Shown: piece by piece, positions 7,833 to 18,386 of the stretch | Numbering within the stretch: position 1 is the stretch's first letter | Layout of the letters: each line of letters starts with the position of its first letter | Assembly: GCF_010977575.1 (NCBI RefSeq) | Contig: NZ_CP048812.1 | Coordinates: forward strand, 1,736,001 to 1,800,000 | Direction of reading: 5' to 3' | Length of the DNA: 64,000 nucleotides | DNA from: Halomonas socia | GTDB taxonomy: Bacteria > Pseudomonadota > Gammaproteobacteria > Pseudomonadales > Halomonadaceae | Made by a program: the position numbers and the translations under genes | Notes under the pieces: model-generated | Database searches by the model: none | What the model was told of the DNA's origin: nothing | Seen by the model: only the letters and a program-made list of their open reading frames with translations

Positions 7833-9014
7833 ATGAACTGTCCAACCAGCGACGTGCAGGAATTTTCAGCCCACGCAACTGACGCTGACCTCGACGATCT
7901 GCGCACGCGACTAGCCGCGGCGCGGCTACCGGAAGCCGAGACGGTCTATCGCGCTGCGCCCGACCCTCGCCGGTGGGAACAGGGCGTTCCTCTTGCCGAC
8001 CTCGTCGATATCGTTAACTACTGGCGCACCGAGTATGATTGGCGGTCGTTCGAGGCGCGCCTTAACCGTATCGGCCAGTTCCGTACAGCGATTGATGGTC
8101 TCGCAATCCACTTTCTGCACCGCCGATCCCCCCGCGCCGATGCCACTCCTCTGATTTTGACGCACGGCTGGCCAGGCAGCATTGCTGAGTTCATTGATGT
8201 AGTAGATGAGCTGGCAGATCCGAAAGATCCAGACGCCTCAGCATTTCACGTTGTGGTCCCGTCGCTACCGGGCTTTGGCTACAGCGACAAGCCGGCCACC
8301 ACCGGGTGGGGAGCCGGAAAGATCGCGGCGGCCTGGGTGGAGCTGATGGGAAGGCTCGGCTACGGCAAGTTCGCAGCCCACGGTGGCGACTGGGGAGGTG
8401 TCATCACCACTGTTCTCGGCGGCAGGTTCCCGGCACAGGTTCTCGGCATCCACACAACGTTGGCGCAGGCACCGCCCGGGTTGACCATGGACGGGCTGAC
8501 GGCGGTCGAGCGCAAATGGGCCGAAGACACCCGCGATTTCTGGCTCTACCGCGCGGCGTACGCGAAGCAGCAGGCGACCCGACCGCAGACCATCGGCTAC
8601 TCGCTTGTCGACTCGCCGGTCGGGCTTCTGGCCTGGATCCTCGACAAGTTCGCCGAGTGGACAGATACCGACGATAGCCCGTTCGAGACGATTTCCAGAG
8701 ATCGCATTCTCGATGACGTCACCCTGTACTGGCTAACGCGGACCGGTGCATCGGCGGCACGCATTTACTATGAAAGCCATGGCGGTGTTAACGCGCTCGA
8801 CCCTGAACTCCGGGTCGATGTCCCAGCGGCTGTCACGATATATCCCCGCGATATCGAGAAGTGTCCGCGCCCCTGGGCACGGGAGCGGTACCGACAGATC
8901 GTGCAATGGAGTACGGCCGAACGCGGGGGGCATTTTCCCTCGCTGGAGGTGCCCGAGTATTTCGTCGAGGACCTGCGAGAAGGCCTCACAGCAGTGCTGG
9001 CCGCTAATCGATGA
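7833..9014 (+). CDS. Epoxide hydrolase, alpha/beta-hydrolase fold with EHN domain
   Basis: A 393-residue enzyme that adds water to epoxides to give diols. The N-terminal EHN lid segment (EFSAHATDADLDDLRTRLAAARLPE...WRSFEARLNRIGQF) precedes the hydrolase core. HGWPGS holds the oxyanion hole, HGGDWGG contains the nucleophilic aspartate, and ERGGHFPSLEVPE provides the catalytic histidine. This matches bacterial and microsomal-type epoxide hydrolases in order and length. The ATG at 7833 has CGGAGG six bases upstream. It is monocistronic and divergent from the CGNR regulator. The physiological epoxide is unknown; the aromatic context would suit an arene or styrene-type oxide, but that is speculation. 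Confidence 0.88.
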   Translation: MNCPTSDVQEFSAHATDADLDDLRTRLAAARLPEAETVYRAAPDPRRWEQGVPLADLVDIVNYWRTEYDWRSFEARLNRIGQFRTAIDGLAIHFLHRRSPRADATPLILTHGWPGSIAEFIDVVDELADPKDPDASAFHVVVPSLPGFGYSDKPATTGWGAGKIAAAWVELMGRLGYGKFAAHGGDWGGVITTVLGGRFPAQVLGIHTTLAQAPPGLTMDGLTAVERKWAEDTRDFWLYRAAYAKQQATRPQTIGYSLVDSPVGLLAWILDKFAEWTDTDDSPFETISRDRILDDVTLYWLTRTGASAARIYYESHGGVNALDPELRVDVPAAVTIYPRDIEKCPRPWARERYRQIVQWSTAERGGHFPSLEVPEYFVEDLREGLTAVLAANR

Positions 9015-9364
9015 ACGTGGCTGGGTGTCAGGCTTGGACTGCGGCATCTGACCAACGACATCGCCAGGAGCCTGCTAGAGGCCGATGACTTAAGTCCCGA
9101 CTTCTTCAGGCCTGCTCGTGGGTGATGATCAGGTCGCGCATAGACCCTCTTTATAAATGATATAGGCCTGCTAGATACTAAGCGGAAGCACTTTACGTCA
9201 TTGTAATTTCAGTACTTTTTTTACGTCAGTAACAGCTACAACTTTGGCATGACTGTACGCCGGTCCACAGCGATTCTAGGCTCGATATGCAATGCGTATT
9301 TATGTTCGTTATTCGAACTAATAACGGCAGTGCCATCGACCACAAGAAAAACGGAGCCGCAATC
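9015..9364. other. Intergenic leader of the ABC importer operon
   Basis: No gene is visible in these 350 bases. The second half is AT-rich and presumably carries the promoter for the importer operon. The only clear element is the palindrome at 9304-9318. The ribosome binding site of the binding-protein gene (CGGAG) is at the end. Confidence 0.5.
9304..9318. promoter_or_regulatory. IclR/PcaR-type palindromic operator
   Basis: GTTCGTTATTCGAAC is a perfect 5-5-5 palindrome with the half-site GTTCG and AT-rich centre known from IclR-family regulators of aromatic catabolism (PcaR and PcaU operators). It lies about 50 bp before the importer operon. A related site precedes the TRAP operon near 27.1 kb. 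Confidence 0.5.
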
Positions 9365-10576
9365 ATGCCATCGATCTCACTTGCCCGGGCGATCCTGGGC
9401 ATCGGAGCCTGTGTCGCCCTGAGCTTTCCCGCCATGGGCGAGGACCTGCCGGAGAGCATCCGCATCGGCTATGCCGTCTCCGACACGGGGCCCTACGCCG
9501 GGGGCGCCGGTACCACCATTACCCCCAACTACAAGCTGTGGGTGGAGGAGGTGAACAAGGCCGGCGGTATTCGCGTGGGCGATCGCCAACTGCCGATCGA
9601 GGTGGTGGCCTACGACGACCGCAGCAGCTCGGAAGAGGCCGTACGCGCGGTCGAGCGGTTGATCAATCAGGACGAGGTGGACTTCGTGCTGCCGCCCTGG
9701 GGAACGGCGCTGAACTTGGCGGTGGCGCCGGTGCTGAACCGCGCTGGCTATCCGCACTTGGCGGTGACGGCGGTGTCCGATCGCCAGCAGGACCTGATGG
9801 ATCGCTGGCCGCGGCTGTTCTTCTTCCTCAGCACCTCCAGCCACTACGCTGAGGGCATCGTGACCATGCTGGAGGAGCTGCGCGAGAGCGGCGAGATCGA
9901 AGGCCGGGTGGCCATGGTCAACGTTGCCGACCAGTTCGGCATCGAGCTCGCCAACGCCGCCGAAGCGCTGTTGCAGGAGGCTGATTTCGACGTCGTCTAT
10001 AACCAGTCGTATCCGCCGGGTACCCAGGACATGCAGGGCATCATCAACAGCGCCCGCCAGCGCGACCCGGAGGCGTTCCTGGCCTTTAGCTATCCCCCCG
10101 AAACCATCGCCATCACCGATCAGGCACAGACCCTGGGCTTCAATCCGCCGCTGTTCTACACCGCGGTGGGCACCGCCTTCCCACTTTACCAGGACCGCTT
10201 CGGCGACAACGTCGAAGGGGTGCTGGGCATCGGCGGCGTGGATGTCGGGAGCGAGGTGATGGTGGATTACATCGAGCGGCATACCGAGCTGACCGGGCAG
10301 GCCCCCGATCTGTGGGCCAGCGCGCCGACCTACGCCAGCCTGGAGGTGTTGCAGCAGGCCATCGAGCGGGCCGGCAGCATCGATCATGAGCAGGTCGTGG
10401 CGGAGATGGAGAACGGCACCTTCGACACCGTGTTGGGCGAGATCACCCTGGACGGCCGCGCCTACTGGGAAGGATGGCAGGTCGGCCAGTGGCAGGACGG
10501 CGTGTTCCGCGCCATCGGCCCCAGCGACCGCGACGGGGCGGCCGAGATCGTGCTGCCCAAGCCGGCATGGCAATGA
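9365..10576 (+). CDS. ABC importer periplasmic binding protein, branched-chain amino acid (HAAT) type
   Basis: A 403-residue type I periplasmic binding protein (Leu/Ile/Val-binding family). A signal peptide (MPSISLARAILGIGACVALSFPAMG) precedes the mature protein, which begins EDLPESIRIGYAVSDTGPYAGGAGTTI. The motifs VVAYDDRSSSEEAVRAVERLINQDEVDFVLPPWGTALNLA and the hinge regions are standard. The start at 9365 follows CGGAG and opens directly into the signal peptide; an upstream in-frame codon would add unrelated residues. It is the first of five genes forming one importer. HAAT-family binding proteins inside aromatic clusters often carry aromatic acids, and the neighbouring decarboxylase makes an aromatic keto acid plausible, but the ligand is not known. 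Confidence 0.88.
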   Translation: MPSISLARAILGIGACVALSFPAMGEDLPESIRIGYAVSDTGPYAGGAGTTITPNYKLWVEEVNKAGGIRVGDRQLPIEVVAYDDRSSSEEAVRAVERLINQDEVDFVLPPWGTALNLAVAPVLNRAGYPHLAVTAVSDRQQDLMDRWPRLFFFLSTSSHYAEGIVTMLEELRESGEIEGRVAMVNVADQFGIELANAAEALLQEADFDVVYNQSYPPGTQDMQGIINSARQRDPEAFLAFSYPPETIAITDQAQTLGFNPPLFYTAVGTAFPLYQDRFGDNVEGVLGIGGVDVGSEVMVDYIERHTELTGQAPDLWASAPTYASLEVLQQAIERAGSIDHEQVVAEMENGTFDTVLGEITLDGRAYWEGWQVGQWQDGVFRAIGPSDRDGAAEIVLPKPAWQ

Positions 10577-10635
10577 CGCCGTCATGCGGCAGGCGCCTTG
10601 CCTGCCGCTGCACGCATAGCACACAGGGGTGACAC

Positions 10636-11511
10636 ATGGCTTTTCTCGATGCCCTGCTCAACGGTCTCACCCTGGGCGGCATGTATGCCCTGGTGGCCAT
10701 GGGGCTGACGCTGCAGTACGGCGTGGCGAGGATCATGAACCTCTCCTACGGGGAGTTCCTGATCGCCGCGGCCTTTGCCGCCTACTGGCTGTTCCAGGTG
10801 CAGGCGATCAATCCGCTGCTGGCGCTGCTGCTGGTGGTGCCGGTGGCGTTCGCGGCCAACTGGCTGATCTATCAGATCATGCTGCACCCGCTGGTGAAGC
10901 GCTCGCGGAATCGCGGCGAGCTGGAGGTCAATAGCATTTTGGCGACCTTCGGGTTGCTGTTCGTGATCCAGGGGCTGGTGCTGCTGTTGTTTGGCAGCAA
11001 CTACTTCAGCTACACCTATATCAGTAACGTTTTCATCGTTGCCGGCTCGCCACTTGCCGCCGATCGGCTGTTGGCCGTCGCGGTGGCGGTGGTCATGGGG
11101 AGCGGGCTCTATCTGCTGCTGATGCGCACCCGGCCCGGCACCGCACTGCGCGCGGTCTCAGTCGACCCCCGGGCGGCACAGCTGGCCGGTATCGACGTGC
11201 GTGCGGCCTCGGCCATGGCGTTTGCGCTGGGCGGCGGGCTGGTGGCCGCCAGTGGCGTGCTGGTCAGCATGTTCACTACCTTCAATGCTTCGATGGGCGT
11301 CGTCTTCACCATGAAGGCGCTGATCGTGGTGATCATGGGCGGTGCCGGCCACCTGCTGGGCGCGCTGACGGCGGGGCTGATCCTTGGCCTGGTGGAGAGC
11401 TTCGTGGCGGTGTACGTGGCGCCGGGGCTGACGCTCGCGGCGACCTTCGCGTTGTTCCTGATCGTGCTGCTGGTACGGCCGACCGGGATGATGGGGAGGG
11501 CCGGCGCATGA
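10636..11511 (+). CDS. ABC importer membrane permease, LivH type
   Basis: A 291-residue integral membrane protein with about eight hydrophobic segments. It begins AFLDALLNGLTLGGMYALVAMGLTLQYGVARIMNLSYGEFL, the conserved start of LivH permeases, and has the GGLVAASGVLVSMFTTFNASMG region before the last helices. It forms the heterodimeric channel with the LivM-type protein encoded next, whose start overlaps its stop codon by four bases. AGGGGTGAC precedes the ATG. It lies 59 bp after the binding-protein gene in the same operon. Confidence 0.9.
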   Translation: MAFLDALLNGLTLGGMYALVAMGLTLQYGVARIMNLSYGEFLIAAAFAAYWLFQVQAINPLLALLLVVPVAFAANWLIYQIMLHPLVKRSRNRGELEVNSILATFGLLFVIQGLVLLLFGSNYFSYTYISNVFIVAGSPLAADRLLAVAVAVVMGSGLYLLLMRTRPGTALRAVSVDPRAAQLAGIDVRAASAMAFALGGGLVAASGVLVSMFTTFNASMGVVFTMKALIVVIMGGAGHLLGALTAGLILGLVESFVAVYVAPGLTLAATFALFLIVLLVRPTGMMGRAGA

Positions 11512-12476
11512 CCATACCTACTCGCTCGACGCTGTTCGGCGCCGTCCTGCTGCTGGCCGGGGTGATCGGCTTTGCGCTGCTGCCCAGCGTCGTGGGCGGC
11601 TATGGGCTGTCGCTTGCCATCAACTTCCTGATGTTCGCCATCCTGGCCACCGCCTGGGCGATGTTCTCGGGGCCGAGCGGCTATGTCTCGTTGGCGACCG
11701 TGGCCTTCTTCGGTATCGGCGCCTATACCGTGGCGGTACTCGGCGAGCAGCTTCCGTGGGGCGCGGTGCTGCTGCTCGCCGCGGGCATCGCCTTTGTGGT
11801 TGCGCTGCTGGTCGGGCTCTCCACGCTGCGCCTGCGCGGGGTCTATTTCGTCATCTTCAGCTTCGGGCTGGCGGAGCTGATCCGCCAGGTGGTGAACTGG
11901 TACGAGTCGACCCAGGCGGGCAGTGTGGGCCGCTACGTGTTCCTCGATATCACCCAGGAGCAGATCGTCTGGCAGCTCACGGCGGTACTGGCCCTGCTGT
12001 TCATCGTCGGCTGGCTGATCCAGCGCTCTCGGGTCGGCTTTGCGCTGCGCATGATCGGCGATGACGAGACGGTGGCGCTGCACTGCGGTGTGAACATCAC
12101 CCTGATCAAGGTGCTGGTGTTCTCGCTCAGCGCCGCCTTCATGGCGCTGGTCGGGGCCATCGTGGCGCCGCGCTGGACCTATCTCGACCCGAGTATCGCC
12201 TTCAACCCGAACATTTCGTTCCAGGTGCTGATCATGGCGCTGTTGGGCGGCGCCCGGCGGCTCTACGGCCCGCTGCTCGGGGTGATCCCCATGGTGCTGC
12301 TGTTCGAGTATCTCTCCACTCACTTTCCGCATCTGTTCAGCGTGCTGCTGGGCGTCACCTTCCTGGCCATCGTCTACCTGGTGCCCCACGGCGTGGCGGG
12401 CCTCATCGACAGCTACGTGCAGCGCTACCGGGCGCGCTTCCCTGGCCATCCTGCGCAGCAGGAGGGGGCGTCATGA
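11508..12476 (+). CDS. ABC importer membrane permease, LivM type
   Basis: A 322-residue polytopic membrane protein. The conserved LivM features are the stretch AILATAWAMFSGPSGYVSLATVAFFGIGAYTVAVL, the loop GVYFVIFSFGLAELIRQVVNWYEST and the cytoplasmic segment SRVGFALRMIGDDETVALHCGVNITLIKVLVFSLSAAFM, which contacts the ATPases. It overlaps the preceding and following genes by four bases each, so the four distal genes are translationally coupled. Confidence 0.9.
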   Translation: MTIPTRSTLFGAVLLLAGVIGFALLPSVVGGYGLSLAINFLMFAILATAWAMFSGPSGYVSLATVAFFGIGAYTVAVLGEQLPWGAVLLLAAGIAFVVALLVGLSTLRLRGVYFVIFSFGLAELIRQVVNWYESTQAGSVGRYVFLDITQEQIVWQLTAVLALLFIVGWLIQRSRVGFALRMIGDDETVALHCGVNITLIKVLVFSLSAAFMALVGAIVAPRWTYLDPSIAFNPNISFQVLIMALLGGARRLYGPLLGVIPMVLLFEYLSTHFPHLFSVLLGVTFLAIVYLVPHGVAGLIDSYVQRYRARFPGHPAQQEGAS

Positions 12477-13213
12477 CGATATCCACAACGCTGCTCTCCG
12501 TGCAGGACGTCACCCGCCGTTTTGGCAATCTGCGCGCGGTGGACGACTTGAGCTTCGACATCGCCGAAGGCGAGATCGTCGGGCTGCTGGGGCCCAACGG
12601 CTCGGGCAAGACCACCATGATGAACTTGGTGTCGGGCGCCTTGAAGCCCAATGCAGGCTCGATTCGCCTGGCGGGCGACGATATCGCCGGCCTGCCGCCG
12701 AACCGTATCGCCCGCCAGGGCATTGCGCGCACTTTCCAACTGGTGAGGGTGCTGCCTTCGATGCACTGCCTGGACAACGTCAAGGCGGGCCTCGGCTTCG
12801 GTGCCGAGCCGACCTGGGGTAGCGCCGCCGACTCGCGTGCCGAGGCGCTGTTGCAGCGGGTCGGCATGGCGCACCGGTACTGGACGCTGGGCAAGGACCT
12901 TACCTACATGGACCAGAAACGCCTGGAGCTGGCGCGTGCTCTGGCGCTAAAGCCACGCCTGCTGCTACTGGACGAGTGGCTGGCAGGGCTCAACCCGTCG
13001 GAACTGGTCGAGGCCATTGAGTTGCTGCGCAAGGTGCGCGGCGAAGGCGTCACCATGGTGATGGTCGAGCATGTCATGGATGCGATTCGTTCACTTTGTG
13101 ATCGCTGCGTGATCATGAACGCCGGTGCCAAGATCGCCGAGGGAACCCCGGCCGAGGCCCTGGTCGAGCCGGAAGTAGTGCGCGCCTACCTGGGAGACGA
13201 TGCCCATGCTTGA
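12473..13213 (+). CDS. ABC importer ATPase, LivG type
   Basis: A 246-residue cytosolic ATPase of the branched-chain amino acid class. Walker A is GPNGSGKTT, and Walker B is LLLLDEWLAGLNPSE, with tryptophan replacing the usual proline after DE. The signature region reads LTYMDQKRLELARAL instead of the canonical LSYGQQR, giving a noticeably divergent C-loop. The LivG-type insertion is present (GIARTFQLVRVLPSMHCLDNVKAGL). It pairs with the LivF-type ATPase. The divergent signature loop resembles that of other aromatic-cluster HAAT importers only in a general sense; activity is still expected. Confidence 0.88.
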   Translation: MTISTTLLSVQDVTRRFGNLRAVDDLSFDIAEGEIVGLLGPNGSGKTTMMNLVSGALKPNAGSIRLAGDDIAGLPPNRIARQGIARTFQLVRVLPSMHCLDNVKAGLGFGAEPTWGSAADSRAEALLQRVGMAHRYWTLGKDLTYMDQKRLELARALALKPRLLLLDEWLAGLNPSELVEAIELLRKVRGEGVTMVMVEHVMDAIRSLCDRCVIMNAGAKIAEGTPAEALVEPEVVRAYLGDDAHA

Positions 13214-13925
13214 ACTACGCAATGTGTCCGCCGCCTATGGCCAGCATCTCGCGCTGCAGGGCATCGATCTGACGGTGCACGAAGGCGAGATGGTGGTGAT
13301 GCTGGGCGCCAACGGGGCCGGCAAGTCAACCCTGCTGTCGGTAATTGCCGGCCAGGTGCCGGCACGACGGGGCAGTGGGGTAAGCATGGCTGGTATCGAT
13401 CTGCTCGGCCTGCTGCCGCATCGGGTGGTCGAGGCCGGGGTCGCCCTGGTGCCGGAAGGGCGCGGAATCTTCGGCGCCATGACGGTGCGCGAGAACCTGC
13501 TGCTGGGGGCCTATCCGAAGCGCGCGAGAGCCGAGGAGCGGTGCAGCCTGGCGCGCGTGATGACGCTCTTTCCCAAGCTCGAGGAGCGCCTGGGGCAGGT
13601 AGCGGGCACCATGAGCGGAGGCGAACAGCAGATGGTGGCGATCGGCCGCGCCCTGATGTCGGCGCCCCGCCTGTTGCTGCTCGACGAGCCGTCGCTGGGG
13701 CTGTCGCCGCTGATGGCCGGCGAGCTGTTCAAGGCGCTGGAGCGGATCCGCGAGATCGACGTAAGCGTGCTGTTCGTCGAGCAGAATGCGCGCAAGAGCC
13801 TGGCCATCGCCGATCGCGGCTACCTGATAGAGAACGGCACGGTGGTCGGCGAGGGGACGGCGGCGGCGCTACTCGCCGACGATAGCGTGCAGCAGGCCTA
13901 TCTCGGGGTCGCCAAGCGCGCTTGA
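13200..13925 (+). CDS. ABC importer ATPase, LivF type
   Basis: A 241-residue ATPase. Walker A is GANGAGKST, the signature is MSGGEQQMVAIGRALM, Walker B is LLLLDEPSLGLSP, and the switch histidine is replaced by glutamine in FVEQNA, as is usual for LivF proteins. LVPEGRGIFGAMTVRENLLLGAY is the family-specific segment. It overlaps the LivG-type gene by 14 bases with GGGAG before the ATG; a second ATG six bases on is an alternative start. It closes the importer operon, followed by a convergent LysR gene 14 bases away. Confidence 0.9.
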   Translation: MPMLELRNVSAAYGQHLALQGIDLTVHEGEMVVMLGANGAGKSTLLSVIAGQVPARRGSGVSMAGIDLLGLLPHRVVEAGVALVPEGRGIFGAMTVRENLLLGAYPKRARAEERCSLARVMTLFPKLEERLGQVAGTMSGGEQQMVAIGRALMSAPRLLLLDEPSLGLSPLMAGELFKALERIREIDVSVLFVEQNARKSLAIADRGYLIENGTVVGEGTAAALLADDSVQQAYLGVAKRA

Positions 13926-13939
13926 GCGCCGCATCGAGG

Positions 13940-14863
13940 TCATTGCCAATGGCTGTCGGCCAGCGTCAGATCGAGCGAAGCGATGGCCTCGGACAGAGTG
14001 CTGCAGAACCAGCGCTGTGCCGGCGAATGAAACGCCTGGGCGCGCCAGTAGAGCGAGATATCGAAGTCGGGCACCTCAAACGGTAACGGGTGAATGCAGA
14101 GGCTGCCGTCGGCGGCGAACTGGCGGGCGATATGTACCGGGATGATGCCGAGTAAATCGTTCTGGCGCAGGATCTTGGGCAGGATCAGGAAGTGCGGGAC
14201 TTCGAGTGCGATCTTGCGCTCGATGCCCAGCTCCTGGAGTTTTTCCTCCGCCAGGCTGTGCCCAGACGCGCTGGCCACCACCACATGCCGGCAGCGTGTG
14301 AAGGTAGCGAGGTCGAGCGGCGCGTCCTGGAACAGTGAGGGCCGCCCCAGGCAGACGTAGCGGTCCCTGGCGATCACGCGACGCTCGATGCTGGAAGCCT
14401 TGATCGGCCGGCTGCAGATGATGGCGTTGACCTGGCCGTTGATCAGCCACTCGTCGGCGCGGTCGATCTGCAGTGGGATGACCTCCAGCTCTACCTCTGG
14501 GGCCTGGGCATGCAGGTGCTGCAGGATTGCCGGCAGGAACGAGGCTTCGCCGAGGTCGGTCAGCGCCAGTCGAAAGCGCAGGCGACACGCGGCGGGGGTG
14601 AAGTGCTGCCGACTCTCGATGGTGTTTTCCAACTGCTGCAGCGCCGCCTTGAGGGTGGGGTAGAGCTGGCGGGCGGTCATGGTCGGTTCCATGGCCTGGT
14701 GGGTGCGGATGAACAGCCGATCGTCGAAGAGCTCGCGCAGGCGCGACAGGGCATAGCTGACCGACGGCTGGGTGACGTGCAGCCGCGCGGCCGCCTGGGT
14801 GACGCTGCTCGTCTCATAGAGAAGGACGAAGACGCGGATCAGGTTCAGGTCGGGTAGCGACAT
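13940..14863 (-). CDS. LysR-family regulator (NahR/LinR-like subgroup)
   Basis: A 307-residue LysR regulator starting MSLPDLNLIRVFVLLYETSSVTQAAARLHVTQPSVSYALSRLRELFDDRLFIRT, a helix-turn-helix of the subgroup including NahR and LinR. The effector domain follows (FRLALTDLGEASFLPAILQHL...). The ATG at 14863 is preferred because the family sequence begins there; the frame stays open upstream. It is divergent from the benzoylformate decarboxylase gene and convergent with the ABC importer operon, so it probably controls the decarboxylase and perhaps the importer. The inducer is unknown. Confidence 0.82.
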   Translation of the reverse strand: MSLPDLNLIRVFVLLYETSSVTQAAARLHVTQPSVSYALSRLRELFDDRLFIRTHQAMEPTMTARQLYPTLKAALQQLENTIESRQHFTPAACRLRFRLALTDLGEASFLPAILQHLHAQAPEVELEVIPLQIDRADEWLINGQVNAIICSRPIKASSIERRVIARDRYVCLGRPSLFQDAPLDLATFTRCRHVVVASASGHSLAEEKLQELGIERKIALEVPHFLILPKILRQNDLLGIIPVHIARQFAADGSLCIHPLPFEVPDFDISLYWRAQAFHSPAQRWFCSTLSEAIASLDLTLADSHWQ

Positions 14864-14933
14864 CGGCGTGCTCGGTGGTTGGCGTGTTGTTGTCGGGGTA
14901 TGGCCACACCTTACCCGGCGAGAGTGAAATAAA

Positions 14934-14950
14934 ACACATCTATTTGGTGT
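14934..14950. promoter_or_regulatory. Possible LysR binding site between the regulator and the decarboxylase
   Basis: ACAC and GTGT are inverted with a 9-base AT-rich spacer in the 166-bp divergent gap. The position suits a LysR recognition site. The symmetry is short, so confidence is low. Confidence 0.3.
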
Positions 14951-14999
14951 AGAAAAACTATCGATTTGCTTGATGTTGGTCGCAGCTTCTAGCGTGTAA

Positions 15000-16609
<1,610 letters not shown>

Positions 16610-16679
16610 CGCCTGTCAGGAGCAATCTGACGCCACTCGCATCACGACACTCACGATAAGCACAACAGAGGTCACTACC

Positions 16680-17696
16680 ATGAAACACGCCATCTCCCGC
16701 TGCCTGCTGGCCACCTGCGTGGCCGCCGCCGCGACCGCCGCCTACGCCGACACCCTGCGCATGGCGCACTTCTGGCCCTCCGGTTCGGAGGTCAATCAGG
16801 AGATCTTCGAGGCCTGGGCGGCGAGCCTCGAGGAAGCCACCAACGGCGCCGTCACGGTCGAGAACTACCCCTCCCAGACCCTGGGGCCGTCGGACCAGGC
16901 CTACCAGGGCGCGGTCAACGGCATCTCGGATATCGCCATCACCATGCAGGGCTACACCTCGGGGCGCTTCCCGCTCTCGGAGATCGTCCAGCTGCCGGGT
17001 GTCTCGGCCAGTTCCTCCCAGGGCTCCTGCGTGCTGCAGTCGCTGTATGACGAAGGCCTGATCAGCGACGAGTACGATGACGTCAAGGTGCTCTACATGT
17101 TCGCCACCGGGCCGGCCTACCTGCACACCCGCGGCGACGAACTGCAGACCCCCGACGACCTGCGCGGCCTGCGCATTCGCCGCCCCAGCGACGTCGCCGG
17201 CGAGATGCTCGAACGCCTCGGCGCCCAGCCCATGGGTATGCCGGCGCCGGATATCTACACCTCGATGCAGCGCGGCGTGATGGATGGCCTGAGCTTCCCG
17301 TGGCAGGCGATGAAGACCTTCGGCATCAACGAGCTGGCCGAGTATCACCTCGAGGTGCCCTACTACACCGGGGTGGCCATGGCGGTGATGAACCTCGACA
17401 GCTATGAGCGGCTGGCGCCCGAGGTGCAGGAGGCCATCGACGCCCACACCGGGATGGAGTGGGCGGCGCGTGCCGGTGAGGTCTACGACCGGCTCGATCG
17501 CGAAGGGCGCGAGGAGGCCGTGGCCCAGGGCGGCGCCATCCACACCGTGGAGGATCCGCTCAACGATCCGGAGTGGGCCGAGCCGCTCCAGGAGGGCACC
17601 GAGGGCTACCTGAGCCGCCTCGAGGAGCGCGGCATCGATAACGCCCGCGAGGTCCATGCCCGCGCCCTGGAGCTGGGCGAGGCGTGCCGATCTTAA
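16680..17696 (+). CDS. TRAP transporter periplasmic binding protein (DctP family), orphan
   Basis: A 338-residue periplasmic binding protein with a signal peptide (MKHAISRCLLATCVAAAATAAYA). The mature part starts DTLRMAHFWPSGSEVNQEIFEAWAASLEEAT. Conserved DctP features are RIRRPSDVAGEMLERLGAQPMGMPAPDIYTSMQRGVMDGLSFPW, with the arginine that binds the carboxylate of the ligand. It is strikingly similar throughout to the binding proteins near 22.96 and 27.17 kb, including the LQSLYDEGL region. No membrane subunits are adjacent, so it may deliver to the DctQM pair at 28.2-30.0 kb. Its place behind the benzoylformate decarboxylase suggests an aromatic keto or hydroxy acid as ligand, an inference only. 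Confidence 0.85.
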   Translation: MKHAISRCLLATCVAAAATAAYADTLRMAHFWPSGSEVNQEIFEAWAASLEEATNGAVTVENYPSQTLGPSDQAYQGAVNGISDIAITMQGYTSGRFPLSEIVQLPGVSASSSQGSCVLQSLYDEGLISDEYDDVKVLYMFATGPAYLHTRGDELQTPDDLRGLRIRRPSDVAGEMLERLGAQPMGMPAPDIYTSMQRGVMDGLSFPWQAMKTFGINELAEYHLEVPYYTGVAMAVMNLDSYERLAPEVQEAIDAHTGMEWAARAGEVYDRLDREGREEAVAQGGAIHTVEDPLNDPEWAEPLQEGTEGYLSRLEERGIDNAREVHARALELGEACRS

Positions 17697-17837
17697 GAGC
17701 TGACCCATCTTCGCCACAGCGAGGCAGATTAGACGCTCCGCAGCATTGCCGCGCCTATGTGTGCGGCACTGCTGTGATAGCAGCAGCAGGCGGGTGATAC
17801 TATAGTGGCACTATCACTCTCGTTCAGAGGTAAGCCG

Positions 17838-18095
17838 ATGAAAGTTGAGCTTGTGACGAACCTCAAGCGCCAGGCCACGCGGATTCTGGCGGAGCTGCGC
17901 GCGTCGAAGGAGCCGATAATGATCACCGAGCATGGCCAGCCCTCCGCCTATCTTGTTGACGTGCAGTATTACGAGTTCATGCAGCGCCGGCTTGAGCTTT
18001 TGGAGGGGCTGTCACGCGGGGAGCGTGCGGTGCTCGAGGAGAGGACCTTCAGCCAAGGTGAGGCCAAGGAGAAAATGCGTAAATGGCTGAAGTGA
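17838..18095 (+). CDS. Phd/YefM-type antitoxin
   Basis: An 85-residue antitoxin: MKVELVTNLKRQATRILAELRASKEPIMITEHGQPSAYLVDVQYYEFMQRRLELLEGL is the Phd/YefM DNA-binding fold, followed by a charged tail that binds the toxin (ERTFSQGEAKEKMRKWLK). The ATG at 17838 is preceded by AGAGGTAA; the AT-rich stretch before it (ATACTATAGTGGCACTATCAC) holds short inverted repeats TAGTG/CACTA and probably the autoregulated promoter. It overlaps the toxin gene by 13 bases. Confidence 0.85.
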   Translation: MKVELVTNLKRQATRILAELRASKEPIMITEHGQPSAYLVDVQYYEFMQRRLELLEGLSRGERAVLEERTFSQGEAKEKMRKWLK

Positions 18096-18386
18096 TCTGG
18101 ACGGAACCAGCGCTTCAGGATCTGGACGCCATCGCCGAGTACATCGCGTTGGATAACCCTACAGCGGCAAGCCAGTTGGTCGAACGGATTTTCGCTGGCA
18201 CCGAGCGCCTGGCAGATTTTCCCCAGTCCGGGCGGGCTCCTCCAGAGCTTCCCAACTCGGTGTATAGAGAAGTCGTGGTGCCACCGTGTCGCGTTTTTTT
18301 ATCGTGAAGATGAGAGACGGATTTTTATCCTCCATGTCATGAGGGAGGAGCGGCAGCTTAGAGCCTATATGCTGGGCCCCAGTTAA
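18083..18386 (+). CDS. RelE/ParE-family toxin with a one-base frameshift near its end
   Basis: The first 70 residues (MAEVIWTEPALQDLDAIAEYIALDNPTAASQLVERIFAGTERLADFPQSGRAPPEL) are a ParE-type toxin; such proteins inhibit gyrase or cleave ribosome-bound mRNA. In the given sequence the frame stops early after VPPCRVFLS. Removing one T from the 7-T run at 18294-18300 gives RVFYREDERRIFILHVMREERQLRAYMLGPS and a normal 100-residue toxin, with the HVMREERQL C-terminal strand conserved in the family. This looks like a homopolymer miscall; alternatively the toxin is naturally inactivated, as is common for such pairs. Confidence 0.75.

Noticed and set aside
9246-9262. Sigma-54-like TGGCAT before the ABC importer
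   Set aside because: The required GC at the -12 position is not at the right spacing.
11109-12449. Long minus-strand open frame opposite the LivH/LivM genes
   Set aside because: It is histidine-, arginine- and glutamine-rich with no family resemblance, and lies opposite two well-conserved permease genes. High GC produces such frames.
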